Part shown: positions 52,601 to 59,690 of the stretch, piece by piece
Layout: each line of letters begins with the position of its first letter
Position numbering within the stretch: the stretch's first letter is position 1
DNA from: Trileptium ribeirensis
Taxonomy: Eukaryota > Nematoda > Enoplea > Enoplida > Thoracostomopsidae
Reading direction: 5' to 3'
Length of the DNA stretch: 64,000 nt
Assembly (NCBI GenBank): GCA_030248225.1
Contig: JASANE010003641.1
Span: 1-64,000, forward strand
Program-made: the position numbers and the translations under genes
The notes under the pieces: model-generated
Databases searched by the model: none
What the model was told of the DNA's origin: nothing
Seen by the model: the letters and a program-made list of their open reading frames with translations, nothing else

Positions 52601-53452
52601 GCCGGTGTTTACATTCATTTTATTGTGTCAATTTTTCACGTTTGTCAATAGCAAATATTTAAAACGTTTAAACGTTTAAAACAAGCATTTAATAATATTT
52701 ATTAACGTTCATTAATCTGCAATTGAAAGTTAGGGATATGCTAATTTCCTTAAGCAGACTAGGGTGCCCCGGTAACAACTGTAGTATCGCATTTGTCATG
52801 GTCTGCGTTTTTATTTGATCAAAATAAATAGATTCGAAATATTCACACACGTTGTTGGTGTTTCAGTGTGCGTTTGTTTTAGAACAAATCATCGTGACTT
52901 CCAAGAACCAGCTTTGTTGCTGGCATATCACACTACAACAGTGTGCAAGCAAATAGATACTTTGACACTCGCACGGAAACGTGTGGCCAAAATTGCAACA
53001 TACGATATGTTTAATCGATAGTAGAACAGCCCTTTGCACTCGCCGTATTCCCTTAGGTGGCGTGGCATCGGGCTCCGATGGGGTCTCACACCTATATCAA
53101 AAAATATAACTAGTTAGAAAAGTGCACTAAATTTATCCATGTTGATATTTGTGACATAGGCATTGGAATTTCGAGTGCCGTATGGACGACTTTATACGAT
53201 AATTTTTGTATATATTCTGAAACGACAATTATTCCTTAGTAAAACAATGCAGCGAACTTAGAGAACTAACCTTCGAGCAATAGCGTTGTTCGGATTGCGA
53301 TTTGTCGGCTTTTGTCTTTCTTGTAGGTTTTGGTTGGTTCGATCTTGTGTTACTCCTCTACTGCCGGGTTTTGAATTGGTCGTGTGAGACAAATTTTTAC
53401 AACTATTTTCATATTTCGCATCGTTAGTAGAAACAACTGAAGGTGCTCGCAT
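25561..53452 (-). CDS. MAP3K12/13-like (dlk-1/wnd): DLK/LZK-type MAP kinase kinase kinase (MAP3K12/13 family), 14 coding exons, whole gene
   Basis: Seen: 14 minus-strand exons join in phase to 1,428 codons plus TGA. Joined segments, high to low coordinate: 53452-53271, 51865-51531, 50129-49937, 47734-47525, 44461-44149, 42847-42643, 39750-39584, 36809-36781, 35456-33703, 32617-32436, 30389-30162, 28681-28611, 26669-26342, 25650-25561. Kinase landmarks: P-loop GAGSQGAV (192-199), VAVKK lysine (K212), HRDLKSPN (300-307), DFG (320-322), APE (345-347). All catalytic residues are intact. A leucine-zipper coiled coil follows at 480-535. Known for the family: DLK/LZK kinases act in neurons as MAP3Ks upstream of MKK4/7-JNK or p38 in axon injury, degeneration and synapse growth, and dimerise through the zipper. 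The motif SDGLSDKE (1373-1380) matches the C-terminal activation motif of nematode DLK-1 and vertebrate MAP3K13. Inferred: a functional orthologue of the DLK/LZK clade. I cannot tell whether it is the single invertebrate gene. Least certain are the 5' end and the 29-nt exon 8. No clear AATAAA was found within 300 nt of the stop. Confidence 0.93.
26342..26669 (-). CDS. DLK-like kinase exon 13 (SDGLSDKE activation motif)
   Basis: Residues 1290-1399. After a Ser/Asn-rich start and a hydrophilic middle, the end reads [19 protein letters not shown], followed by [10 protein letters not shown] and HRRTAS. The octapeptide SDGLSDKE (1373-1380) is the same as the C-terminal motif of C. elegans DLK-1 and human MAP3K13 that is required for kinase activation by the long isoform. 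Acceptor CAATTAAG|G (weak polypyrimidine), donor AGC|GTAAGT. If the intron were retained, six extra codons and a stop (26321) would replace exon 14. Confidence 0.94.
28611..28681 (-). CDS. DLK-like kinase exon 12 (acidic segment)
   Basis: Residues 1267-1289, 71 nt. Encodes [19 protein letters not shown], an acidic Ser-rich block. MAP3K12/13 proteins have a comparable Asp/Glu-rich patch (EEGEVDSEVE type) in the tail, so it is probably the same element. Acceptor TTTGCAG|GGA, donor CAG|GTAAAA. It enters in phase 0 and leaves in phase 2, which is exactly what exons 11 and 13 need. Too short to appear as an ORF of its own. Confidence 0.9.
30162..30389 (-). CDS. DLK-like kinase exon 11
   Basis: Residues 1191-1266, phase 0 at both ends. 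Begins [20 protein letters not shown], then a Pro/Asn/Thr-rich spacer, then a charged segment [17 protein letters not shown]. Acceptor GTTTAG|GTG, donor CAG|GTAATG. No domain is recognised. The Lys-rich LKHSPSYQ... segment lies in the position of weakly conserved C-terminal DLK/LZK sequence. Confidence 0.88.
31973..32125 (+). repeat. Minisatellite, about 31-32-bp unit, about 5 copies
   Basis: Tandem units follow the pattern TTTGTAGATGGTGGCRTGCC plus about 12 variable bases ending ACAAA. The unit contains the palindromic word CTACAAATTTGTAG at one junction. Related words (TTGTAGATAGCGTCACGCC) occur near 30880. Intron 10 of the kinase gene. Open frames on both strands here come from the repeat. 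Confidence 0.75.
32436..32617 (-). CDS. DLK-like kinase exon 10 (Cys motif, basic segment)
   Basis: Residues 1130-1190. Encodes [20 protein letters not shown], then [18 protein letters not shown], and a basic stretch FGRTRHRAK before a Glu/Lys-rich end. The motif TCSDPNCSY resembles [10 protein letters not shown] in exon 9, so the tail carries a repeated Cys motif. Acceptor TTTCAG|AT and donor AAA|GTAAGT, phases 1 and 0. It is not a simple open frame starting with Met, and was found by phase from exon 9. Confidence 0.9.
33703..35456 (-). CDS. DLK-like kinase exon 9 (long low-complexity region)
   Basis: Residues 546-1129, by far the largest exon (1,754 nt). It encodes a Ser-, Asn- and Gly-rich, probably disordered region with poly-Ser and poly-Asn runs, many S/T phospho-acceptor sites, and small Cys clusters: [13 protein letters not shown] near the start, CTCGEPNC (about 886-893) and CLPGCIC (about 1045-1051). 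The long C-terminal tail of DLK/LZK is also Ser-rich but differs in sequence. The 1.8-kb open frame in AT-rich DNA and the phase-1 donor AACG|GTTAGT, which fits exon 10, support it. Two acceptors 15 nt apart (35456 and 35471) are both in phase. The frame also stays open to a Met near 35515, but that stretch reads as intron. Confidence 0.93.
35575..36187 (+). mobile_element. hAT-type MITE, copy 2 (5' end lost)
   Basis: Shares long stretches with copy 1, such as AAGAAGCTTCTCTT, AAATGCTTCTTC and the TTTATAATTCACTTGCTATA segment. The right end CCGTTGATCAACACTA matches the family terminus. It carries an expanded GC-rich subterminal block with several copies of a GTTAACGGCTGGCCG-like motif (36036-36165). 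No matching left terminus or target duplication was found, so the 5' end is truncated or rearranged. It sits in intron 8 of the kinase gene, about 120 nt upstream of the exon 9 acceptor. Confidence 0.75.
36781..36809 (-). CDS. Candidate 29-nt micro-exon 8 of the DLK-like kinase
   Basis: Exon 7 ends in phase 0 and exon 9 must be entered in phase 2, so at least one exon of 3n+2 length is required between them. This 29-nt segment has acceptor GCTGCAG|AAA and a perfect donor AT|GTAAGT and satisfies both phases. It encodes KIHSGNRVK and shares Ile545 with exon 9. NRVKIVHV resembles the short basic-hydrophobic block (HPVRPIIH in LZK) after the second zipper, but this is weak evidence over few residues. 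Another exon in the same 4-kb interval could be the true one. Confidence 0.5.
38530..38690 (-). repeat. Single-arm copy of the AAATTTTGCC family, reversed
   Basis: Reads on the minus strand as repeated TTGCC / TTTTACC words and ends CAAAAATTTTCGCACGCATT, like the family terminus. It lies in intron 7 of the kinase gene. Confidence 0.45.
39584..39750 (-). CDS. DLK-like kinase exon 7 (leucine-zipper coiled coil)
   Basis: Residues 480-535. Contains [20 protein letters not shown], then [29 protein letters not shown], ending NYREQE. This is the hallmark DLK/LZK zipper ([26 protein letters not shown] type) that mediates dimerisation and kinase activation in the known proteins. Acceptor TTACAG|AAG, donor GAG|GTATAC, phases 1 and 0. 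The open frame runs six codons past the donor before a stop, so the splice site is needed to continue the protein. Confidence 0.95.
40260..40960 (+). repeat. Tandem repeat, about 167-179-bp unit, about 3.5-4 copies
   Basis: The anchor word ATATAGACAATTCTTG (or close variants) starts at 40435, 40602 and 40781. Around it recur GAAGACAGACTA, TGGACTCTNNATAACCAAA and CCATCGTATTCA. First and last units are partial. Downstream sequence (40975-41090) matches 55885-56005, which is also next to diverged unit-like sequence, so the array probably belongs to a dispersed composite element. Intron 6 of the kinase gene. Confidence 0.75.
40975..41090 (+). repeat. Dispersed repeat shared with 55885-56005
   Basis: Both copies carry GGTARAAACNCGCAACA, then ATTGRAAAATCGTYRTTT, then CCCATATNGGCCCA, and GGTNCCACAAAA. 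They lie immediately downstream of tandem-array or array-like sequence at both sites. Confidence 0.55.
42643..42847 (-). CDS. DLK-like kinase exon 6 (kinase end and linker)
   Basis: Residues 412-479. Starts [20 protein letters not shown], the last kinase helices, then DIAAAEM and a helix with [14 protein letters not shown], equivalent to the DLK segment following the kinase domain. Ends in phase 1 so that Glu480 is shared with exon 7. Acceptor CTCTAG|CAA, donor AAG|GTGTGT. The protein segment agrees with DLK/LZK in order and spacing. Confidence 0.96.
43360..43560 (+). repeat. Single-arm copy of the AAATTTTGCC family
   Basis: A GC-rich segment (GGCGGATAAGCCGGCCGGG) is followed by a T-rich core, ending TTAAAAGTTTCCGCACGCCC. 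It sits in intron 5 of the kinase gene. Confidence 0.45.
44149..44461 (-). CDS. DLK-like kinase exon 5 (DFG to C-lobe)
   Basis: Residues 307-411. Contains [11 protein letters not shown] (DFG 320-322), the activation loop [17 protein letters not shown] (331-347), and EKVDIWS-type sequence here as [22 protein letters not shown]. The TKMSF...GT-WMAPEV signature is the DLK/LZK subfamily form. One change is Cys338 where vertebrate DLK usually has Ala. Acceptor TTTCAG|TG and donor AAA|GTTAGC give phases 2 and 0. An open frame on the plus strand across the exon (44237-44569) is a shadow. Confidence 0.97.
45141..45723. mobile_element. Foldback element with GC-rich subterminal arrays
   Basis: Bounded by inverted repeats: left AGTTGCGGCCAGAATTA...GTGCAAC (45141-45165), right GTTGCACTTCTTAATTTTGG (45696 on) ending CCGTAACT at 45723. 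Inside each end lies a cluster of short GC-rich units around CTCGCTCG / GCGAGTGG (45160-45410 and 45555-45690), with an AT-rich centre. No coding capacity. The layout is that of a foldback or MITE-type DNA element. No target duplication was resolved. It lies in intron 4 of the kinase gene. Confidence 0.7.
46600..46915 (+). repeat. Single-arm copy of the AAATTTTGCC family
   Basis: A G-rich purine segment is followed by a T-rich core, ending CTAAAATTTTCTGGGCAAAG and a GC-rich tail with GGGAGGTAGTCC. Intron 4 of the kinase gene. The open frame 46513-46737 that overlaps it is not supported as a gene. Confidence 0.4.
47525..47734 (-). CDS. DLK-like kinase exon 4 (hinge to catalytic loop)
   Basis: Residues 237-306. 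Begins [16 protein letters not shown] (strand 4, gatekeeper and hinge), continues NGQLFDII, and ends [15 protein letters not shown] with the HRD catalytic loop (D302, K304). An insertion of polar residues ([10 protein letters not shown]) sits between the hinge helix and the next helix, compared with the shorter mammalian segment. Acceptor TTTCAG|AGG, donor AAA|GTAATT, phase 2 on both sides. The Asn of the HRDLKSPN motif is split across the intron to exon 5. Confidence 0.97.
49026..49532 (+). mobile_element. hAT-type MITE, copy 3 (complete)
   Basis: A 507-bp element. Ends TAAGGTTGGACAACGGCC and, reversed, TAGTGTTGGGCAACGGCC agree at about 15 of 18 positions. It is flanked by a perfect 8-bp duplication, CCTGCAAA (49018-49025 and 49533-49540). 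It lies in intron 3 of the kinase gene. The centre is diverged from copy 1 but keeps the same order of blocks (ATCATTAAACATT, GGTACAAAATCTT). The exact duplication makes this the best-defined copy. Confidence 0.85.
49622..49784. mobile_element. Small inverted-repeat element, about 160 bp
   Basis: The left end CCGATACCATTCAACTTAG (TTCG follows) is inverted relative to the right end CGAACTGAGTCGAATGGTAC. A related copy lies at about 14936-15105 (GTTCGAATGGCATA...GAATCAGTTGAATGGTCCC), and an end fragment at 29931-29951. No coding capacity. Intron 3 of the kinase gene, 90 bp from MITE copy 3. Confidence 0.5.
49937..50129 (-). CDS. DLK-like kinase exon 3 (kinase N-lobe)
   Basis: Residues 173-236. 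Contains [19 protein letters not shown], which matches the DLK/LZK entry to the kinase domain, then the glycine loop GAGSQGAV (192-199), VAVKKV with the ATP-binding lysine K212, and the helix-C segment [18 protein letters not shown]. Acceptor TTTCAG|CGA, donor TCAA|GTAAGC, phases 1 and 2. The window is too short here for a start codon, so this exon is found only by homology and splice sites. Confidence 0.96.
51531..51865 (-). CDS. DLK-like kinase exon 2 (Ser/Pro-rich region and FGC motif)
   Basis: Residues 62-172. A Ser/Thr/Pro-rich stretch (about 76-122) with several S/T-P sites leads to [13 protein letters not shown] (123-135). This corresponds to the short GLFGCLRPV-like block that comes just before the kinase domain in DLK and LZK. 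The usual continuation is altered here: INAFWWK follows. Acceptor TTTAG|C and donor AAAT|GTAGGT give phases 2 and 1, matching both neighbours. An unrelated open frame on the opposite strand (51618-51806) is a shadow. Confidence 0.9.
53271..53452 (-). CDS. DLK-like kinase exon 1 (N-terminus, start codon)
   Basis: Encodes residues 1-60, a polar Asn/Thr/Lys/Arg-rich segment ending NNAIAR. The ATG at 53452-53450 has A at -3. The frame stays open upstream to a TGA near 53505, and a possible 3' splice site (ATATCAG, exon from 53475) lies 23 nt before the ATG, so a 5' UTR exon may lie further upstream. The donor is AAG|GTTAGT, leaving two bases (phase 2) that complete Ser61 with exon 2. This end of DLK proteins is poorly conserved, so the exon rests on splice phase, composition and position. 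An internal Met72 in exon 2 is an alternative start. Confidence 0.65.
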
Positions 53453-55164
53453 TGTTAAATACTGGAGGACACTACCTGATATGGCGTGGTGAGAATGTAG
53501 AATTAAAAATCAGAATTGGGTTGATAATTAACTATAGACCAGTTTTAAGAGCCGCCGTGTGACAGAAGGAACTGAATATAAATTAAGTATTGAACGATTC
53601 ATTAGTGTACTTCTATATAGTCAAACGATTTCAACCAAAAATAGTGAAACCGAAGATGTGGTTATAACTGTATTTCCTGAAATATAATTATAAAATCAGC
53701 ACTGAGACTGATACATCTTACTATGCTTACTTAAAGTAAATTCCCTTGTTTAGTTATTATTTAACTTGCCGTCGTGGGTATCTTGCGTATGTTATTGTAG
53801 GTATATAGGTAGATACGTTCCGATTGTGTTACCACGGGTTTCTGGCATATGTGTAATACAGAAACGGAGCCTGGTCGTCTGTGACAGGTTCCGCTGTGAT
53901 CCGGCACTGTGGCACTGACACGGTGTCATTTATAAGCCAAAAACGCTCCCCTCTTTCATGCGTTCAACTTAACACAACATCGATTTTTGCATTCTTCTTT
54001 GCCTGCTCCGACCTCCAGCTGAGATACAGAGGAAATCATAAGCACTAGTAGGCAACGCACTGTAGTAACGATTGCTCTAAATTTTTCACAATCGGCCGAT
54101 CAGGAAAGTAAAAGATTGGGTGAAGACAGTGGGCTGAGACGTCGGGCATATCCTTGTGTGGCATAGAAATAAGATTTTCCACATAGGCAGCAGGGTGTCA
54201 ATTACTTTTCATATGCTAGTTACTGTCAAACTCCGTACAATATTCGAACAAACCGCTTCTTACAACGGCAAAAAGTCGTCTAGACCACGTCTCATGTATC
54301 TTACGTGTCACTTAACAGTTACGTTTGTAGAAACCTTTAGAGCAAATGCAATTTTCACCAGTAATAATGATATAGACTAAGGTTTAGCATGAATCTTTAG
54401 TCTAAAATATATACATATTCTCAAAATCCAAACTACCGGGGGAGAGAGGGTAGCAGGTGTGCGAGAAAGAGGCCTTCGGACTTTCCCCATTGAAATTTTA
54501 ACTGTCTTATCAGATTATGTAAAGTTATTTAATACTAAGTTCTTTGCACAATTTTTGTACTGCTAGAGCTTCGCTAACAGTAGCCGTCATTTTGATATCC
54601 AGGTTCCATGTGATGATCATCTGTCGCAAATCATCCATACCTCTAAAGCTCTAACAGTCTCAGTAAATGTGCAACCGTGTAATGGGTTTTTGGTTAGTAT
54701 CCCATAGACGAGGTTTAAATAGAACTACCGTGGCGCTGTAAACAAGTACAATTTGAGTAGATGATTAGCATTCCTATCATTTATACTAACTAATCCTAAA
54801 GCTTCGAAAGGAGCAGGTTATCATATACAAAAATCGTGTTGGCATACGGATTTTTAAACTATAACAAAGTCAAGTTGGTCTGTGGAAAGCGGTGCTATCG
54901 TCTTCAACGTACCTACAACCCTATATTTGAAACACCTTGAACACAGTAGATGGCCAACCATCAGAACACACACTATGCTGAAAAAAATTGTCTAACTTAA
55001 AACCTTTAAAACCTCAGAAACTTGGGTTGTATGGTTATACTAATCTTGCGTAACAGAACTAACGTGGTCAGCATACCCAAAAACCACAGGTGTAGATAGG
55101 AGGTAGGAGTGTTACTCCGTTATGGTCGGATCCACAACAAAGCCACATGACTCCCACGCCGGCC

Positions 55165-55640
55165 TAAAGGCTCCGTACTACCTATCCGTGCGGAAATTTT
55201 TTGCCAAAAATAGGGTGAAAAGTGGCAAAGATTGTGGTAAAATTGTTAAAAATAATAGAAATGGTGAAAGATATATCTTAAATTCGCAAAAATGAAGCAG
55301 GGGAATTTGAGTTCCTAAACATTTCAGAAATTTTGCCCCCCCTCCGGAATATCTCTCCAAGAACCTCTCCTCCTCAACCGCCCCCATGACCTCCCCAGCC
55401 CGAGACGATCTACACTCCCTCGACCTTCGTCGGGAGATAGGCCTGAAAGGGTAGGAGTAGATCCTCCGAAATTTTTGTCCATTTGACCACAATTGTTGCC
55501 AAATTTTGCCAATTTTACCTTAATTTTTGCTAATTTTCGCAAAAATTTTCCGCGCGCTTTCGACGCACAGCGAGACGGAAGGTAGGAGGGGCACGGGAAG
55601 AGGGGGATTGCTAAGTCACTAGGACGGGGGACAAATCTGG
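55165..55640. mobile_element. Inverted-repeat element with AAATTTTGCC-rich arms
   Basis: The left arm begins GTGCGGAAATTTTTTGCC (55188) and the right arm ends GCAAAAATTTTCCGCGCGC (to about 55555), an imperfect inverted repeat. Both arms carry irregular AAATTTTGCC / TTTTACC words, and the space between is pyrimidine-rich and GC-richer. Single-arm relatives with the same TTTTCCGCRCGC end occur near 19445-19690, 38530-38680 (opposite orientation), 43360-43560 and 46600-46910. No coding capacity. Short GC-rich open frames inside are chance. Confidence 0.55.
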
Positions 55641-55884
55641 TTTGAGGGGTTAGACCTTAGGAGGGGTAACCTCCTCTACCCTCCATCGACACCTATGACC
55701 GAAAACCTATATAGACCATTTTAACCACACTAGCAGCAGTACGTAACTAAACAACTTACTGCATGGGAAGGAATCATCGGTCGACCTTAAAGCCCTATAA
55801 ATTGCTGATAGATATAGCCTTGCCAAAATTTAGAATACAAAAGCATCGTTTTCCACGTACTTCATAAATTAATAAGCACTATAT

Positions 55885-56005
55885 TTTAGGTAGAAACCCG
55901 CAACAACATTTCAATATTTGGAAAATCGTCGTTTGTGGCAGAAGATTTAACGTTCCAGGTTTGTGCCCATGAAGGCCCATAGGGTGATACCACAAAAGAG
56001 TAATG
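55885..56005 (+). repeat. Dispersed repeat, second copy
   Basis: Counterpart of 40975-41090 in the same orientation. The preceding segment (55700-55880), with ACCTATATAGACCATTTT and CCTTAAAGCCCTATAAA, resembles diverged units of the 40.3-kb tandem array. Confidence 0.5.
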
Positions 56006-59000
56006 TCCGGCAGGGTTTCGCATCGAGACTACCTCTTTCTGATTCTGGATATTTGTTTCCGTTTTTCTACACGAAACAGAAGTAATCGTAGATTCCTATT
56101 TGTTAAAGAACCTTTTAAAAATCAGTTTTTTTACCCAGGATGGAGTGTTTCTTCACAATGCTCGCTCCGTTTAATAAATATCGCTAAAACTTGAACGATA
56201 GTTCAGATGAATACCATATATACCCATGTTCGCTACCTCAGACGTGTTATGCACGCAAAAGAACCTCTAAACGTAACTACGGACATTGTAGGTCATTCGA
56301 ACACATGTTTTTATTCAGTGCCCTTTGGTAACCAACGAACACCTGGTACATCTCTATCCTGCAGGACCTTGTTTGGAAATTGCTCTAAGGTAAAGATGAG
56401 AGACCTCAAACAAATCACAGCATCTGCTGGACACGACGTCCTAAAATAAAATTTTACTTTGATTGGGATTACCATGATATCTAAATTAACCACTGTGAAA
56501 TTGAAAATTTTAGAGCAAAAGTTAAAGTGTCAATTATATATGGTAATTTGCTTATGATTTCGCTACGTCTACGGTTGTAGAGATCACGATTTTGAAACAT
56601 ACATCTTTCATTGAGTAAACTAAGTCCAGTGGTCAGATTTGCGAGTGTAACAACAGCAAAATATGTAGGTTTTTCAGCGTTAGAATACACAGATACTCTT
56701 TACGTTCGGGCAGCTGTGACGGAAAGTAGAATTACAAATTATTTGATAGTCTGTTTGGATGCCAAATCCACCTGATATTTTCTCAAATCATAACCGTTTT
56801 CGTTTGTATTATTGAGCTGCGTTCGGCGATTTGGTTTATTCATAAGTCTAATACTGCAGTTCATAGGTGTCGACGGGGTGTCGGGGCCACCAGCTAAGGG
56901 TCGGACCCCCCAAGCATATTTGCCCCCTCCGCCGACCGTCTCCCCCCAAGCCGACGGACCTTCGAAACCTATGCTGTAGTTGAACAATATTTTCCACGCT
57001 TCGCGTATTAAGGTATGATGGCAGAATACATGTTCATATTTCGAGTTCAGATAAGAAATTAATACATCCTTCACTCTTATCGTATGAGACGCAGGAATAC
57101 TTATACAATTTTGTTAAAATTTAAACCATAAATGCGTCTCGAAGACTACACTTCTTGTGGAGTCGAACAATTTCACAAAATATGATAGGTTTTAGGTTGT
57201 TCTTGAAGCGGGCAAATTATGACGGAATGCACAATGGTTCAAAAAAGATTAAAAAATTGCCTTTAAACAACAATTAGTCGACGTTCTGACATAAATGATG
57301 GCCAGAGCACTTGTTTCAACTAGTCACGATCGTAGGTACCAACATGACATGAGTACAACAGCTTTATCACTATCACGAGCGCGTACAGGAAAATGGTCTG
57401 TATTGCACAAATTTGTTAATCTGAATGTGTTTTACACCGCTTGCGTTTTTAACTTATTCGTTTTAAAACGAAACAATGATGTCCTGTGTTACAAAATTAA
57501 AACCGAATTTTGATTTTTGAATTTTGAATTTTGAATTCTATAACTTTTGAAATATAAAAGCACTAACGGGTCAGATGTTAAAATTATGAACTTTGCGTGT
57601 TTCTTCAGTTTCCCAAGCGACATGCATCTTCTGTTATGTCATTGAATTCTGAGAGTGAAATGAGCAATGACTTTACCTATCCGTGACGGTAGTGAAATTT
57701 GGCCGTGATAGATGTTGGTATTTAGTGTGACACGAGTAACTCAACTTTGGCAGAGTGGGTTGATTCGTGGTATAACTCATTTGAAAGATTGAAATCTCTA
57801 TTTGTGCTGATTAGGCGCAAACCTTGATCCCAACATCTTCCCCCGAAAAAGCGTGCTAATTGAACACGTGTTGGGTCTCGATGCGGTGCAAAAACCAAGT
57901 TGCTCTATTGTAACTCCACAACTGATGTAGATATCTGAGTCGAAGTATGCTTCGTTTCCAGCGTAAATGATCCTCTATAAGAGTGCATATAATGCTTTTA
58001 GGATGTAGTATTTCGAAAAAACGGGTTGAAGTAAACTCATGAGATCCAAAATACACGATAATGGTTATAACACCACCACCCGATATGTGTGGTTTTTGGG
58101 GTTATTTTGTAGATCCATTAATTCTCTATGTAACTGAACATGGTATGCTGCTGTTGTCATTATTTATGCTGCAGTGTTGGCTTAAAAATTGTTTATCCAT
58201 TGGCCCATGAGACCGATAATACAGGAAAATAGAAATATTTCCGCAACTGCTCAAAGCATTTTGTAGAGCAATTCATGATTCGTTTTGTAATTTAATGCTA
58301 TTTGTAATATAATGTAATATAATTTGTAATTATATATTCAACACTCAGAATTTACTATCTCGGTGATAAGCCAAGCTCCCGGTTAGTAGTCAAGGTGAGC
58401 TGCTTGTGTTACCTCAAGCGATAACACTTTAGTACACACGCTACTTTACTTTGAAGTATAAGGTGCCGTTGAGCATGTGATTGAGTTAAAACCTCCTGGT
58501 AAATCAGTCCAAAAATCTTGCTAGAATTAGATATCTTGTCTGTATCATAGGAAGTCCTTTCAAAACAACAAAAATGACAAGGCGCTAGATAACCTGTTTT
58601 TTGTCAGCTGCACTTATGAATGAAAATATCATAAGGCACGAACAACATCAATGCCATTGGCCGTGACGCGACTACGAAAGGGAGCGCATATGGCACATTT
58701 GTAGGCGTTTTTATTAGAATTTACCTTATATTTTTCTATTAAGATTGCCGAATGTGCCAATTGTTCTCTACGATGTACACCGTGATGGTGAATGTTTCTA
58801 CAAACTGCAAATGTATAGAAAGCTGATAATTTTGTGTATCTACGTGCGTGAATGGATGTGCCTGTTGTACCTGTCTGTATAGAATGAAAGTTTCATTACG
58901 TCAATCAACTTAATCAAGCATTTTATACTGGCCGCAATACATCAACATATAACACCAAGAAATGTTGTTAAAACTCAAGATTGCCAGTACTTTGCAGTTA

Positions 59001-59610
59001 TTCCTCAAAGCAGAAACGCTTGCAAATTTTAATCATTTAGACTTCCAGCGTATTAGATATCAGGGATATAAGAAGCATGAGTAATTATTCCATATATTTT
59101 GTTACTTCTACGGCTATGTATATAACGTTATAAACGAAATCTGAGCAAAAATTAGACAACGAAATTCGCTTGCTGTCAAACATTAGCATATTTTACATGG
59201 TCGCAATGTGATATATTTTTCAAACAACATTAATTTAGTATTTACAGCACAACATATGTTTTAGCACTGAAGAAGTAAGTCGTTAATACAGGTGCGCTTC
59301 CGAAGCAATCCAAAGATAGCTGCAAAAATCAGGTATAACGTTGAAGATTCCGCCATAATCTATACGATAAGTATACCAATTTTCTAGAATAGCGTTGTGA
59401 TGGTTTAACCGCCACATGTATAATATTGTTTGACTAAGTGTCACTTTTCTTGATCACTGCCTATGTGACGTCATTCTCTTAATAATAAATATTTTATTAT
59501 AAAACGCAAAGTTCCTGCATGGTTGTAATGTTAAGTTACCAATTTATAAATGGAAATATAAACAAGAAAATTCTCAATAAATGTATAACTTTATATAGCA
59601 ATCAATTCCT

Positions 59611-59690
59611 GAGCTTAGTAGAATGGTAAGACAAGCAGCTGAATCGGTTCATGGTTTGGCGGGTTACTCGGATTTATGTGAAAACTAAAA
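59611..59690 (+). repeat. tRNA-like sequence, possible SINE head
   Basis: CTTAGTAGAATGGTAAGAC resembles a tRNA A box and D-arm. About 45 nt later GGCGGGTTACTCGG sits where a B box would be but is a poor match to GGTTCGANNCC. There is no convincing acceptor stem, so a working tRNA is unlikely. A decayed tRNA-derived SINE head is the best reading. Confidence 0.3.

Noticed and set aside
55178..55542. Arg/Gly/Ser-rich minus-strand frames
   Set aside because: They cover the inverted-repeat element and its pyrimidine-rich centre.
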